Shown here one piece after another: positions 34,453 to 43,763 of a stretch of 64,000 bases of DNA (position 1 is the stretch's first letter; each line of letters starts with the position of its first letter). This stretch comes from Lichenicola sp965198575 (GTDB taxonomy: Bacteria; Pseudomonadota; Alphaproteobacteria; Acetobacterales; Acetobacteraceae), in NCBI RefSeq assembly GCF_965198575.1, contig NZ_OZ240671.1:1426001-1490000 (forward strand), read 5' to 3'. The notes beneath the pieces are model-generated. The model ran no database searches. It was not told the origin of the DNA and was given only the letters and a program-made list of their open reading frames with translations. Position numbers and translations under genes: made by a program.

Positions 34453-36966
34453 GTGACCATTTCTGCGTTCGACGCGCCGCCGCTCGCATTCGCGCCGCTC
34501 CTGGAAGCGCATTGGCGGATCGCCCGAACGGCGGCCAATACCGTGCCGACTCCCGACCTGCTGCCGGCCGAGATGCCGTGGCGGGATGGCATCGTTCCCG
34601 GTACGGCACTCCAGGTTCTGCAGGGACCAGCGGCGTGGGGGGCACCAGTGCCACTGCCGCTGCACGACTACGACATCTGGTTCCTGACAGTGTTCGAGGC
34701 ATTTCCGGGCCAGAGGTTACGCTTCCTGGGTCTCGCCGGTCTCGCAGAAATCTGGCTCGACAAGCACCGCGTCGCAGAGTCGACGAGCATGTTCCTTTCC
34801 CTGACGGTCGCGCTCCCGACCAGCGGCCCGATGCGCCTGGCGCTGTGCTTCCGCTCGCTCTCGACGGCGCTCGCTGCAACGTCCGGACGGTCGCGCTGGC
34901 GGACCCGGCTGGTGACGACGAACGCGCTGCGCCTGTATCGACAGACACTGCTCGGTCATATGCCCGGCTGGTGCCCGTCATTCCACGCGGTCGGCCCATT
35001 CCGGCCGATCGAGCGTCTCGGGGGTCCGGGCATCGTGGAGTCTTGCAGGCTCGCGACCAGGATGCATGGCAATGATGGGATCCTGTCCGTCGACCTCCTT
35101 TTCGACGATCCGGCCAGCATCCCCGGGCCATCAACTCGCCGCCCGCTCACCCTGCGTGTTGGGACGCGGATCGTTGACCTGAACGAAGCGGAAAACGGCC
35201 GCCTCACTGTTGAAGTGACGCTGCCCGGTGTCGCGCGCTGGTGGCCGCATACGCATGGCACGCCGATCCTGCACGAGGTCTTCCTCAGCGATGGCGCGAC
35301 CGCCCTGAGTCTCGGTCGGGTTGGGTTCCGTGAGGCCGTTGTCCGGGACGGGCCAGACGGGGCAGGCTTTGCACTCGAGATCAACGGCGTCGCGGTGTTC
35401 TGCCGCGGTGCCTGCTGGACCAGCGCCGACCTGCTCGGCCTCGCCGGCGACCGCGACACATACGAACCTTGGCTCGTGGCCCTGCGCGATGCCGGCATGA
35501 ACATGGTCCGCCTCGGTGGCACCATGCTCTACGAGACGCCGGCCTTCCATGAGCTCTGCGACGAACTCGGGATCCTGGTCTGGCAGGACCTGATGTTCGC
35601 CAACCTGGACTACCCGCTCGACCGCGAGCCGTTGCGGCGGCAGGCGATCGCGGAGGTCGAGCAGCTTCTCGGCCGCCTCGGCGCCAGCCCATCCTTCGTC
35701 GTGCTGTGCGGCGGCTCGGAGATGGCGCAGCAGGCGACGATGCTCGGCGTTACCGCGGCGCGACGGGCGATGCCGTTTTTCGAAACGACGCTTCCCGAAT
35801 TGGTCCGGCGCCTCGACCCCGGCCTGCATTACGTTCCGCACTCTCCCTGGGGCGGCCCGCTGCCGATTACGGTCGGCGCCGGGGTTGCGCACTATTACGG
35901 CGTCGGCGCCTATCGACGGCCGCTGGAGGATGCACGCCGCGCCGGGGTGCGGTTCGCCAGCGAATGCCTCGCCTTCGCCAACCCGCCAAGCGCCGCATCG
36001 CCATCGTCGCGGAAAACTGCTCATGCGCCGCGGGACCTGGGGGCGTCCTGGGACTTCGCAGACATCCGCGATCACTATCTCAGCACGCTCTACTCGGTGG
36101 ATCCTGCACGTCTGCGCATCGAGGACCACGCCCGCTATCTCGACCTGTCCCGGGCCGTTACCGCGGATCTGATGGAGGCGGTGTTCGCCGAGTGGCGTCG
36201 TCCGGGCTCGTCCTGTTCCGGCGGCCTGGTCTGGCAGCTCCAGGACCTGGAGCCCGGGAGTGGTTGGGGTATCATCGACAGCCACGGCCACAAGAAGGCC
36301 GCCTGGCACGGGCTGCGTCGTGTCCTGGCTCCGATCCAGCTGCTGCTGTCCGACGAAGGGCTGGACGGTCTGGGCGTCCACGTCCTGAACGAGACGCCGG
36401 ATCCGGTGTCTGCGGTCCTGAAACTCGAATGTCTCCGGCGTGGGTCGATCGCGGTGGTGTCAGCCGAGCAACCGGTTGAGCTCGGACCACGCACTGCGGT
36501 CTCGCTCTCCAGCCAGGCGCTCCTCGACAGCTTCTTCGACATCACCCGGGCATACTGTTTCGGTCCGCCGGAACATCACGTCACGATCGCCACACTCCGG
36601 TGCGCCAGGACCGGACACCCGCTCTCCGAAGCATTCCATTTTCCTCTGGGCCGAGCCCTGCCATCCGACGATCTCGGCATCAAGGCAACTATCGGAGTGA
36701 TCGACTCAAGCTGGTTCATCGACATCACCGCCATCCGGTTCGCTCAGGCGGTGCATATCGTCGTTGAGGGCTACCAGGCCGACGATGACTGGTTCCATCT
36801 GCCTCCAGCCAGGCTCCGACGCATCACGCTGCGAGCGTTGCGCGGCTGGAGCGAACCGCCCTCCGGACACGTAGCGGCGATCAACGGAACGCAAACAGTG
36901 TCTTTCGGCGTCCGCAACGGGGCCGAGGCAAGCCCGCACCATAGTCCGCTGGCGACCTCCGCATGA
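34453..36966 (+). CDS. GH2-family glycosidase, beta-mannosidase-like
   Basis: The product has about 837 residues if GTG 34453 is used; the frame is open further upstream and the start is uncertain. The N-terminal galactose-binding-like domain has a GLAEIWLDKHRV strand. The catalytic barrel contains GMNMVRLGG and LGILVWQDLMFANLDYP. The acid/base residue would be Glu423 in CGGSEM, where GH2 enzymes usually have Asn before Glu, and the nucleophile Glu504 in FASECLAF. Both catalytic acids are present. No signal peptide is evident, so it may work in the cytoplasm on repeat-unit precursors or be exported otherwise. It lies between the DUF1839 gene and the alpha/beta hydrolase gene. Confidence 0.8.
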   Translation: MTISAFDAPPLAFAPLLEAHWRIARTAANTVPTPDLLPAEMPWRDGIVPGTALQVLQGPAAWGAPVPLPLHDYDIWFLTVFEAFPGQRLRFLGLAGLAEIWLDKHRVAESTSMFLSLTVALPTSGPMRLALCFRSLSTALAATSGRSRWRTRLVTTNALRLYRQTLLGHMPGWCPSFHAVGPFRPIERLGGPGIVESCRLATRMHGNDGILSVDLLFDDPASIPGPSTRRPLTLRVGTRIVDLNEAENGRLTVEVTLPGVARWWPHTHGTPILHEVFLSDGATALSLGRVGFREAVVRDGPDGAGFALEINGVAVFCRGACWTSADLLGLAGDRDTYEPWLVALRDAGMNMVRLGGTMLYETPAFHELCDELGILVWQDLMFANLDYPLDREPLRRQAIAEVEQLLGRLGASPSFVVLCGGSEMAQQATMLGVTAARRAMPFFETTLPELVRRLDPGLHYVPHSPWGGPLPITVGAGVAHYYGVGAYRRPLEDARRAGVRFASECLAFANPPSAASPSSRKTAHAPRDLGASWDFADIRDHYLSTLYSVDPARLRIEDHARYLDLSRAVTADLMEAVFAEWRRPGSSCSGGLVWQLQDLEPGSGWGIIDSHGHKKAAWHGLRRVLAPIQLLLSDEGLDGLGVHVLNETPDPVSAVLKLECLRRGSIAVVSAEQPVELGPRTAVSLSSQALLDSFFDITRAYCFGPPEHHVTIATLRCARTGHPLSEAFHFPLGRALPSDDLGIKATIGVIDSSWFIDITAIRFAQAVHIVVEGYQADDDWFHLPPARLRRITLRALRGWSEPPSGHVAAINGTQTVSFGVRNGAEASPHHSPLATSA

Positions 36967-38708
36967 TGCCGGTGACCTTCGACGGGTGCGCTGGCTGGCT
37001 GAACGTCGGATCGAACGGGATCGGGGTCGTGATCTGCGCACCGTTCGGTCAGGAAGCGATGCTCACCTATCGCGGCTGCAAGATCCTGGCCGATGCTCTA
37101 CAAAAGCGTGGTTTCAGCGTGCTACGTTTTGATTATCCCGGCACCGGCGACTCTGCCGGTAGCGAGACCGATCCGGATCGACTCGGAGCTTGGCAAGGCA
37201 GCATCGGCTCTGCAACCGCCTTCCTTCGCCACGCGACTGGCGCCGACGCCATGCTGCTGATCGGCTTTCGGCTCGGCGCCGCTCTCGCGCTCCGGGCGGC
37301 CGCAATGGATCCGTCGATCATCGCCATCTGCTGCCTGTCGCCCGTGATCTCCGGCAGGAGCTACACGCGCGAGCTGCGGCTGCTCGCCAACGGATGGCGC
37401 GAAGCCAACCTCCTGCCCCCGCCGCAGACAGGTTCGGCACATCTCGATGTCGCGGGCGACCGCCTCGCCGACGAAACCCTGCACGCGCTGTCGGCGATCG
37501 ACCTGCGCACGCTCGCGCAGACGGCGCCGGACGTCCTGCTGATGGAAGCAAGCGGAGCGCCCCTGATCGCCGCTCTGGCCAACCGCCTCGAGGAACTTGG
37601 GGCACGCGTCACGCGCGGCGATTTTCCTGGGGCGCCTGAGTTCCTGCAGAACCCGTTCTCCGCCACGGTCCCGCAAGCCGCATTCACAAACATCGTTGAA
37701 TGGTGCGCGAGCCTGCTACCCCGGGATCGAAGGCTGCCACCGCCGCTTCCGCCAACGTGCGGGCTTCTGCAACTGCCAAACGCGATAGAGCAAGGTCTGC
37801 ACTTCGGGCCGCGGAGCAGCCTGTACGGTGTTCTTTGCCTACCTATGCAGCGCCATGTGGACCCTGCACCAACCGTGCTCATGCTCAACACGGGCTTCGG
37901 CCGAAGGACCGGCGACGGGCGCGTGTACGTCACCCTGGCGAGGCGACTTGCCGCTCTAGGCATTGCCTCGTTGCGTATCGACGCCGCTGGCTTCGGCGAC
38001 AGCACCAGCCGGGACGACCAGGAGGCGGATCCGTATGGGCTGGAGATCGTCGGCGATGTGGTCGCCGGAGTCGAAGTGCTTGCGGCCCGCGGGCTCCACA
38101 GGCCGGTCCTCGTGGGCATCTGTTCGGGGGCTCATGCAGCATTCCATGCCGGCCTGCACGAGCCGCGTATCGATCGACTGATCCTGACAAACCTGCAGAA
38201 ATTTATCTGGGAGAACGACGTACCATTACGTGTGATCAACAGGAAGCAACGGCGGCCTGTTGCCTTTTATCTGAGGGCAGCAACCCGACAGGGCGTCTGG
38301 CTGCGTCTGCTCTGCGGTGAGATTGCCGTCGGTTCGATCGGTGCGGCACTCATCCGTCGGCTATTCGCGAATGCCTACATCAGTGGCTGCCTGCTGCTCG
38401 AACGCAAGATGGGATTGCGGACACATTCCGGCCAGGTTCGACGCTGGCTCACTGAGCTCGACGAACGCGGCACACACGTCGATCTCCTCTACAGCGAGGG
38501 GGATCCGGGGCTGTCTGAACTCGCACTCGTGGTAGGACCGGGGCAACGATCTCTGCAAGGATTCGAGAATATCAACGTTAAGGTGATCCCGCGTGCCGAC
38601 CACGCGCTCCTCGACCACACGGCACGACAGCATTTCATCGACTACATCTGTCGTATCTTCGAAGCTTCCGACGCAAATTCTGCCGAATCGGTAGGCTTGA
38701 GCGCGTAA
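36963..38708 (+). CDS. Fused double alpha/beta hydrolase (exosortase-associated-hydrolase-like)
   Basis: This 581-residue protein consists of two alpha/beta hydrolase domains in tandem, about residues 1-250 and 270-575. Each has the early DYPGTGDS- or DAAGFGDS-type loop (FDYPGTGDSAG; IDAAGFGDSTS). At the nucleophile elbow the first domain reads GFRLG with Arg103 in place of Ser. The second reads GICSG with Cys387 at the nucleophile position. The Arg form resembles hydrolase 2 of exosortase A/polysaccharide loci. One domain may be structural and the other a thiol acyltransferase or thioesterase. A role in releasing or transferring the carrier-bound group fits the context but is inferred. Its ATG overlaps the GH2 stop. 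Confidence 0.8.
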   Translation: MMPVTFDGCAGWLNVGSNGIGVVICAPFGQEAMLTYRGCKILADALQKRGFSVLRFDYPGTGDSAGSETDPDRLGAWQGSIGSATAFLRHATGADAMLLIGFRLGAALALRAAAMDPSIIAICCLSPVISGRSYTRELRLLANGWREANLLPPPQTGSAHLDVAGDRLADETLHALSAIDLRTLAQTAPDVLLMEASGAPLIAALANRLEELGARVTRGDFPGAPEFLQNPFSATVPQAAFTNIVEWCASLLPRDRRLPPPLPPTCGLLQLPNAIEQGLHFGPRSSLYGVLCLPMQRHVDPAPTVLMLNTGFGRRTGDGRVYVTLARRLAALGIASLRIDAAGFGDSTSRDDQEADPYGLEIVGDVVAGVEVLAARGLHRPVLVGICSGAHAAFHAGLHEPRIDRLILTNLQKFIWENDVPLRVINRKQRRPVAFYLRAATRQGVWLRLLCGEIAVGSIGAALIRRLFANAYISGCLLLERKMGLRTHSGQVRRWLTELDERGTHVDLLYSEGDPGLSELALVVGPGQRSLQGFENINVKVIPRADHALLDHTARQHFIDYICRIFEASDANSAESVGLSA

Positions 38709-38918
38709 AAACACTTCACTCTCCACCTGCTTTATACCAGGCGTTAACGACTCATTATCTCCTTCGGCATAATCTAGTTCAGACGGGACAGATTTGCGAA
38801 GGCGTGTCTTCGTCCGACTGCGTCAGCCCAGGTCGATGCAGAAAGTCTATCCCGACCGTACGCTGCAGTCTCGCATTGACAGATTTCCAACCTCTTGCGG
38901 CAGACTTCGAGGACACGC

Positions 38919-40355
38919 ATGAACGTTGACTTGAGACTGACGTCACCGCCTGCCGCGGTGCTGGGAGCCGAGAGGGGCCAATGGCTCTATCGCGGACTAT
39001 ACCTGGCGTTTGTGATCGGTGGTCTGGCACTCGAGGCACTGGCGGTTCTGCTCGGCAGCATGATCGCACTCGACATCGCGCCGCATCTTGCCACGTACGA
39101 CGAAATCTATGGCCTGACCCTAGCCTACGTCGTGATCTCCGCGATTGCCACGATTGTCCGCGAGGCGGTGAAACGACGCGAGGAGGAAGCTGCCTGGCTG
39201 CTCTGGCTGGCGCTGCTGCTTGGACTGGTCGCCACACGAAGCCATGCGCAACTTGATATCGAGGCGCTGATCGTCTGGTTCGGGTTTTCGATCTTCTGCA
39301 TCCTCGGAACACGTAGCGTAGTCAGGCGCCTCATCGCGACCGCGCTTGCCGGCTGCCTGCCCCGTCGGCCTATCGCCTTCATTGGCAACAGCCACTCCGC
39401 GGCGATGATGCTGGCCCAGATCGGCGCGGATCGCAGATCGCGTTTTCAAACCGTTGGTTTCTTCGACGACAGGCTCGATCGGCCAGGACCGCTCACGGAG
39501 CTCCTACCTTGCTTGGGCACGGTCAGCGATCTTGTAAACTACATTCATAACGCCGAACTCGACGAAGTTTACATGGCGCTTCCCTGGTCCGCCGGTATCC
39601 GAATTTCCGAGCTTCTAGAGCGGCTGCGATTTCTGCCCTTGACCGTAAAGTTGATACCCGACCACGTGCCGCCCGCACTGGTAGGCAGAGGCGACGGGCA
39701 GTTCCTTGGTGTTGTCATGCCAACGCTGATGATCCCGCCTTTCTCAGCTGCGGGCGCGGTTTTTAAACGTAGTGTCGACATCCTGGGTGTATGTGCATTA
39801 TTGTTCCCATTGATCCCGCTATTCCTCCTCGTTGCCCTGTTCATTAAGGTGGATAGCAAGGGCCCGGTCCTGTTCCGACAGATGCGCTCTGGTCAATACG
39901 GCCGCCAATTCAGCATCTTGAAGTTCCGCTCACTGCATGTGGCACAGGCGGACGCGGCGGCGGAGACGCTCGTAACCTCGGGCGACCGCCGCGTCACCCG
40001 TGTCGGGCGGTATCTGCGGAAATACTCGATCGACGAGTTGCCGCAGGTCTTCAACGTGCTGTTCGGGCAGATGTCCCTGGTAGGTCCGCGTCCCCACGCC
40101 CCGCGTGCCAAGGCCGACGGTCGTATCTACGCCGAAGTCATTCCGGAATACATGCTTCGCTACCGCGTCAAACCGGGCATGACCGGCTGGGCGCAAGTGA
40201 ATGGATGGCGTGGCAATACCGATACGGAAGAGCAACTGCGTAAGCGCGTCGAGTTCGACTTCCAGTATATCGGCAAGTGGTCGCCGCTGCGCGACCTGGA
40301 GATCATGGTCCGCACGATCCCGTCGATGCTTATGCCACCCTCCGGAAATGTCTGA
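38919..40355 (+). CDS. Polyprenyl-phosphate sugar-1-phosphate transferase (WcaJ/PssY type)
   Basis: This 478-residue membrane enzyme begins the lipid-linked repeat unit by moving hexose-1-phosphate, often glucose, from UDP-sugar to undecaprenyl phosphate. It has four N-terminal helices, a nucleotide-binding-like domain (IAFIGNSHSAAMML), a fifth helix, and the cytoplasmic catalytic domain from FKRSVDILG. The catalytic domain includes GPVLFRQMRSG, KFRSLHV, RKYSIDELPQVFNVL, GPRPHAPR and RVKPGMTGWAQVNGWRG, all hallmark segments. ATG 38919 is preceded by GAGGA. A 210-base gap upstream suggests its own promoter, making it the first gene of a second unit. Confidence 0.93.
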   Translation: MNVDLRLTSPPAAVLGAERGQWLYRGLYLAFVIGGLALEALAVLLGSMIALDIAPHLATYDEIYGLTLAYVVISAIATIVREAVKRREEEAAWLLWLALLLGLVATRSHAQLDIEALIVWFGFSIFCILGTRSVVRRLIATALAGCLPRRPIAFIGNSHSAAMMLAQIGADRRSRFQTVGFFDDRLDRPGPLTELLPCLGTVSDLVNYIHNAELDEVYMALPWSAGIRISELLERLRFLPLTVKLIPDHVPPALVGRGDGQFLGVVMPTLMIPPFSAAGAVFKRSVDILGVCALLFPLIPLFLLVALFIKVDSKGPVLFRQMRSGQYGRQFSILKFRSLHVAQADAAAETLVTSGDRRVTRVGRYLRKYSIDELPQVFNVLFGQMSLVGPRPHAPRAKADGRIYAEVIPEYMLRYRVKPGMTGWAQVNGWRGNTDTEEQLRKRVEFDFQYIGKWSPLRDLEIMVRTIPSMLMPPSGNV

Positions 40356-40357
40356 GC

Positions 40358-41398
40358 ATGCGAAAATCCCTCGACGCGCTAGTGGCACATCGCTTCACGC
40401 GGCACATCTCGCCACTTCAGGCCCTTGCCCGCGGAGCCATGGCGCGGAGGCGGACCTTCGCTTGTGCGACCTACGCACTCCTTGTTGTCGCTTTAGCTAT
40501 GGGAACCTGCCACCCGGCGTGGAGCCAGGCGGCCCCAGTGGAAACTCTGAACCTCAACTTCAGGACGATGCCGCACTGGCGCACCGGACCGATGCCCTGG
40601 CCACCAATAGCGAGGCCGTTCAACGATCCCGGCTTCGTGCTCAGCGCCGGAATGATGAGCGGGCTGCGCTCACCTTACAGGAAAAACGCGTTATCCGCCC
40701 CCGCCTGGGCATCTCTTTCTAATGAGAAAGAGGCCTATCCAAATGGCGACGCGTTGACAGATCTCGGGATCGATCCGTTCTCGATCCTGGATGATGTGCT
40801 TCTGCTAACCGCAACGCCAATACCCGCAAGGGCAGCGGCAACGTTACCCGCCGACATGCCGCGACAATACCTCTCGGGAAGTTTCAACACCTACCCATTT
40901 AGCCAGACCTACGGCTATTTCGAGGTGACAGCAAAGGTGCCGTCGGGTCCAGGACTCTGGCCCGCCTTCTGGCTCCTCCCCATCGACCAGTCGTGGCCGC
41001 CAGAGATCGATATCACCGAGATTCTCGGCGACGATGTTCGCACTGCGTATTTCTCGATTCACAGCGGCGACAGGAGTTGGGTAGCATCGCAGCCTGACAG
41101 CTATAACGGGAGCACAACGACCGAGAAGACCGGGCGCACAATTGACCTTTCGACCGACTACCACCGTTACGGTCTAGATTGGACGACGCGGACCATCACC
41201 TTCTATATCGATGGCGTTGCCGTCGGCAGCAGGCCAACGCCCGCCGATATGCGCAAGCCGTTCTACCTGATCGTCAACCTTGCGGTCGGGGGCTTAGGAA
41301 GCTGGCCCGGTCCGCCAACCGTACGAACCCAATTCCCGGCATGCCTGGCGATCCGGTCGATCGGGATCTGGACCCGGAACCCCAATGCCAGCCGCTGA
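40358..41398 (+). CDS. Exported GH16-family glycoside hydrolase (beta-glucanase-like)
   Basis: This 346-residue protein has an N-terminal hydrophobic export signal (ATYALLVVALAMGTCHPAWSQ). The GH16 catalytic signature is EIDITE, with Glu216 as nucleophile and Glu221 as acid/base. GLWPAFWLLP upstream and YGLDWTTRTITFYIDG downstream are typical of the jelly-roll fold. GH16 enzymes cut beta-1,3/1,4-glucans, agar or similar polymers, and those in polysaccharide loci trim or release the locus product. It sits 2 bases after the sugar transferase gene and overlaps the next gene by 14 bases. It probably acts in the periplasm on the product of this locus. Confidence 0.9.
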   Translation: MRKSLDALVAHRFTRHISPLQALARGAMARRRTFACATYALLVVALAMGTCHPAWSQAAPVETLNLNFRTMPHWRTGPMPWPPIARPFNDPGFVLSAGMMSGLRSPYRKNALSAPAWASLSNEKEAYPNGDALTDLGIDPFSILDDVLLLTATPIPARAAATLPADMPRQYLSGSFNTYPFSQTYGYFEVTAKVPSGPGLWPAFWLLPIDQSWPPEIDITEILGDDVRTAYFSIHSGDRSWVASQPDSYNGSTTTEKTGRTIDLSTDYHRYGLDWTTRTITFYIDGVAVGSRPTPADMRKPFYLIVNLAVGGLGSWPGPPTVRTQFPACLAIRSIGIWTRNPNASR

Positions 41399-43763
41399 CG
41401 GAGCGCAGATGTCGGCGAACCTGTTGGCAATTCCGATGATGGACGGAAAGGCGCCTGCTTCGGCGCTGCACCCGCACGAAGCTCCGGAGTGGTCTCCGAG
41501 GCCGCGCGTCAGCATCGTGATGGCAAACTATAACGGCGCGCCCTTCATCCTCGACGCCCTGGCCTCCGCGTCGCGCCAGACCATCCGTGATCTCGAGATC
41601 ATCGTTGTCGATGACGGGTCGACCGACAACAGTGTAGAGCTCGTGACCCAGTATGCCGCAGGTGATCCCAGGGTTGCCCTCCTGCACACCTTGGGCAATG
41701 GCGGTCCCGCCGCGGCGCGCAATCTAGCCCTGGATGTCGCACGCGGATGCTGGATTGCCGTGCTGGACAGTGACGACATCATGCATCCCAGCCGCCTCGA
41801 GATCCTGCTCGACTCCGCGGAGGCGACCGGTGCCGACATTGTCGCCGACAATCAGATCGTGTTCGACGATGCCCGGCTGATGCCGAGCCATCCGCTCCTT
41901 ACCAGGCGGCAGATCCCTGGCGGCCCAGTCTTGGTTGCGGACTACATCAACTCCAACACTTTCTTTTCCAGGGGCGCACCTCTCGGCTATCTCAAACCTG
42001 TCTTCAGCAGCGTATTCCTGGCACAGGCAGGTTGCCGCTATGATCCTGGCCTTCGGATCGCCGAGGATTATGACCTCGTGCTGCGTCTGCTTCTTGCGGG
42101 CGCGCATTTCCGGATCAGCCCGCATCTTACTTACTTCTACCGCCGTCATCATCACTCGGTCTCTCATCGTTTGTCGATCTGCACGCTGCAACCGATGCTG
42201 GACGCTGACGACCGGTTGCGCGCCGCACAACCGGCCGAAACACGCCCACCTGAGATCCGGGCCGCACTAGATCGACGTCGCAGCACGATCCGGCGTGCCA
42301 TAGATTTCGAGGGCCTGGTTGCGACCCTGAAGGAACGGCGCTGGATCAGCGCGACGCTGCTCTGCTTGAGCAGGCCCGGAGTCGCGGCCCTGCTGGTGAT
42401 TCCCTTGCAGGACCGGCTCCGGCGGGTACTGCGACGCGATTCTCGCATGCAGCCCGTGGTACCGATATCCGGACGTCGCGCGGCCCTGCTGTCGCGACAA
42501 CGGATCGTCGGCGCCACCAACGGAAGCTCCGCCTATCTGCTCGGCATTTGCACATACCTCCGACGGAATGGTTATGAGATCGACCTCATTTCGCCATCGC
42601 CTGCAATGTTCGGGCGGTGGCCTGTTCTGCGTCTCGATCCAGTGATGGACGTATTTTCATCGATCAGGATTCGTGGGTCGTGGCGCGTCGGCCGGCTTAT
42701 TGTTGCGCGCGATCCACGTATCGCGCTGCGTGCGGCGGGGGCGATAGCCGACCGGCTGCTCCGCCGGCTCCGGATCGAAATCACTCCCTTGGGCCAGAAG
42801 GCGCCGCACGCCATAGCCGTGCCGCTGACCGACGCAGACCGCCTCTTCATCTCTAGTACCCCGCGCGACGCAACGCTGATCATCACCGACTACGCGTTCC
42901 TGAACGAGGCAATCCCGTTCGTGCTGCAGCCGTGCGTCCCGAGCGTTGTCGTCATGCACGACTTCTTCTCCGATCAGGACACCCGGCGCGCCGTGATCCA
43001 TCTCGATCCGCAGACTGAGGCGATGCTTCTCGCAAAAGCCGACGCCGTGCTCGCCATCCAGTCCGAAGAAGCCGACAAGATCAGGCGGCTTCTGCCGGGT
43101 ACGCCGGTCATCCTGGCGCCCATGGCAGTACAACCGGTCGCTGCACCTCGACCCGGCGAAAGTGGAAGCCTGCTCTTCGTTGGCAGCAACACGCTCCCCA
43201 ATCTTGACGGGATCCGATGGTTCCTCGACGAGGCGTGGCCGGCGATCCTGCAACAGTTCCCACTGGCCAGACTGCGGATCGCCGGGAGCTGCTGCGGCGG
43301 CCTCTCCGGCGCGATGCCCGGTGTCACGCTTCTAGGGCGGGTGGACGATCTGGACGCGGCCTATCGCGAGGCGGGGATCGTGATCTCACCCCTGCGCCTG
43401 GGCTCCGGGCTGAAAATCAAGCTGATCGAGGCGCTTGGCCACGGAAAAGCAATCATCGCTACCGGAACGACCCTCCAGGGTGTCGGCGACCTGGTGTCGG
43501 GCGCCGTGATCCAGGCAGACACAGCCGAGGCGTTTGTCGCGGCTGCGGCCGGGCTTCTGCTCAACCAGGCGGCGCGGGCGAGCCTTGGAGAAGCTGCATT
43601 GGAAATTGCGCAAAGATATTTCTCCCCTGAAACCTGCTACCGCGGGTTGCTCGATTTCGCTGACAGCACGGGAAGATGGGTTGGCCGCCACGCAAGTCCG
43701 CCTCCGCCGGATCCCGGCGACCAAACCAAAGCCAAAATCAAATCTAAGGATGCCGCATCATGA
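41385..43763 (+). CDS. Fused GT2-GT4 bifunctional glycosyltransferase
   Basis: This 792-residue protein joins two glycosyltransferase domains. Residues 40-290 are GT2 (VSIVMANYNGAPFI, VVDDGSTDNS, and the metal site AVLDSDD). A linker at about 300-370 follows. Residues 375-770 are GT4-like, with LLFVGSNTLPNLDGIRWF and SPLRLGSGLKIKLIEALGHGKAII. Such a fusion could add two successive sugars to the growing repeat unit. It overlaps the GH16 gene by 14 bases and the co-polymerase gene by 4 (ATGA). The basic tail KAKIKSK may help membrane association. Donor sugars are unknown. Confidence 0.88.
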   Translation: MPAADGAQMSANLLAIPMMDGKAPASALHPHEAPEWSPRPRVSIVMANYNGAPFILDALASASRQTIRDLEIIVVDDGSTDNSVELVTQYAAGDPRVALLHTLGNGGPAAARNLALDVARGCWIAVLDSDDIMHPSRLEILLDSAEATGADIVADNQIVFDDARLMPSHPLLTRRQIPGGPVLVADYINSNTFFSRGAPLGYLKPVFSSVFLAQAGCRYDPGLRIAEDYDLVLRLLLAGAHFRISPHLTYFYRRHHHSVSHRLSICTLQPMLDADDRLRAAQPAETRPPEIRAALDRRRSTIRRAIDFEGLVATLKERRWISATLLCLSRPGVAALLVIPLQDRLRRVLRRDSRMQPVVPISGRRAALLSRQRIVGATNGSSAYLLGICTYLRRNGYEIDLISPSPAMFGRWPVLRLDPVMDVFSSIRIRGSWRVGRLIVARDPRIALRAAGAIADRLLRRLRIEITPLGQKAPHAIAVPLTDADRLFISSTPRDATLIITDYAFLNEAIPFVLQPCVPSVVVMHDFFSDQDTRRAVIHLDPQTEAMLLAKADAVLAIQSEEADKIRRLLPGTPVILAPMAVQPVAAPRPGESGSLLFVGSNTLPNLDGIRWFLDEAWPAILQQFPLARLRIAGSCCGGLSGAMPGVTLLGRVDDLDAAYREAGIVISPLRLGSGLKIKLIEALGHGKAIIATGTTLQGVGDLVSGAVIQADTAEAFVAAAAGLLLNQAARASLGEAALEIAQRYFSPETCYRGLLDFADSTGRWVGRHASPPPPDPGDQTKAKIKSKDAAS

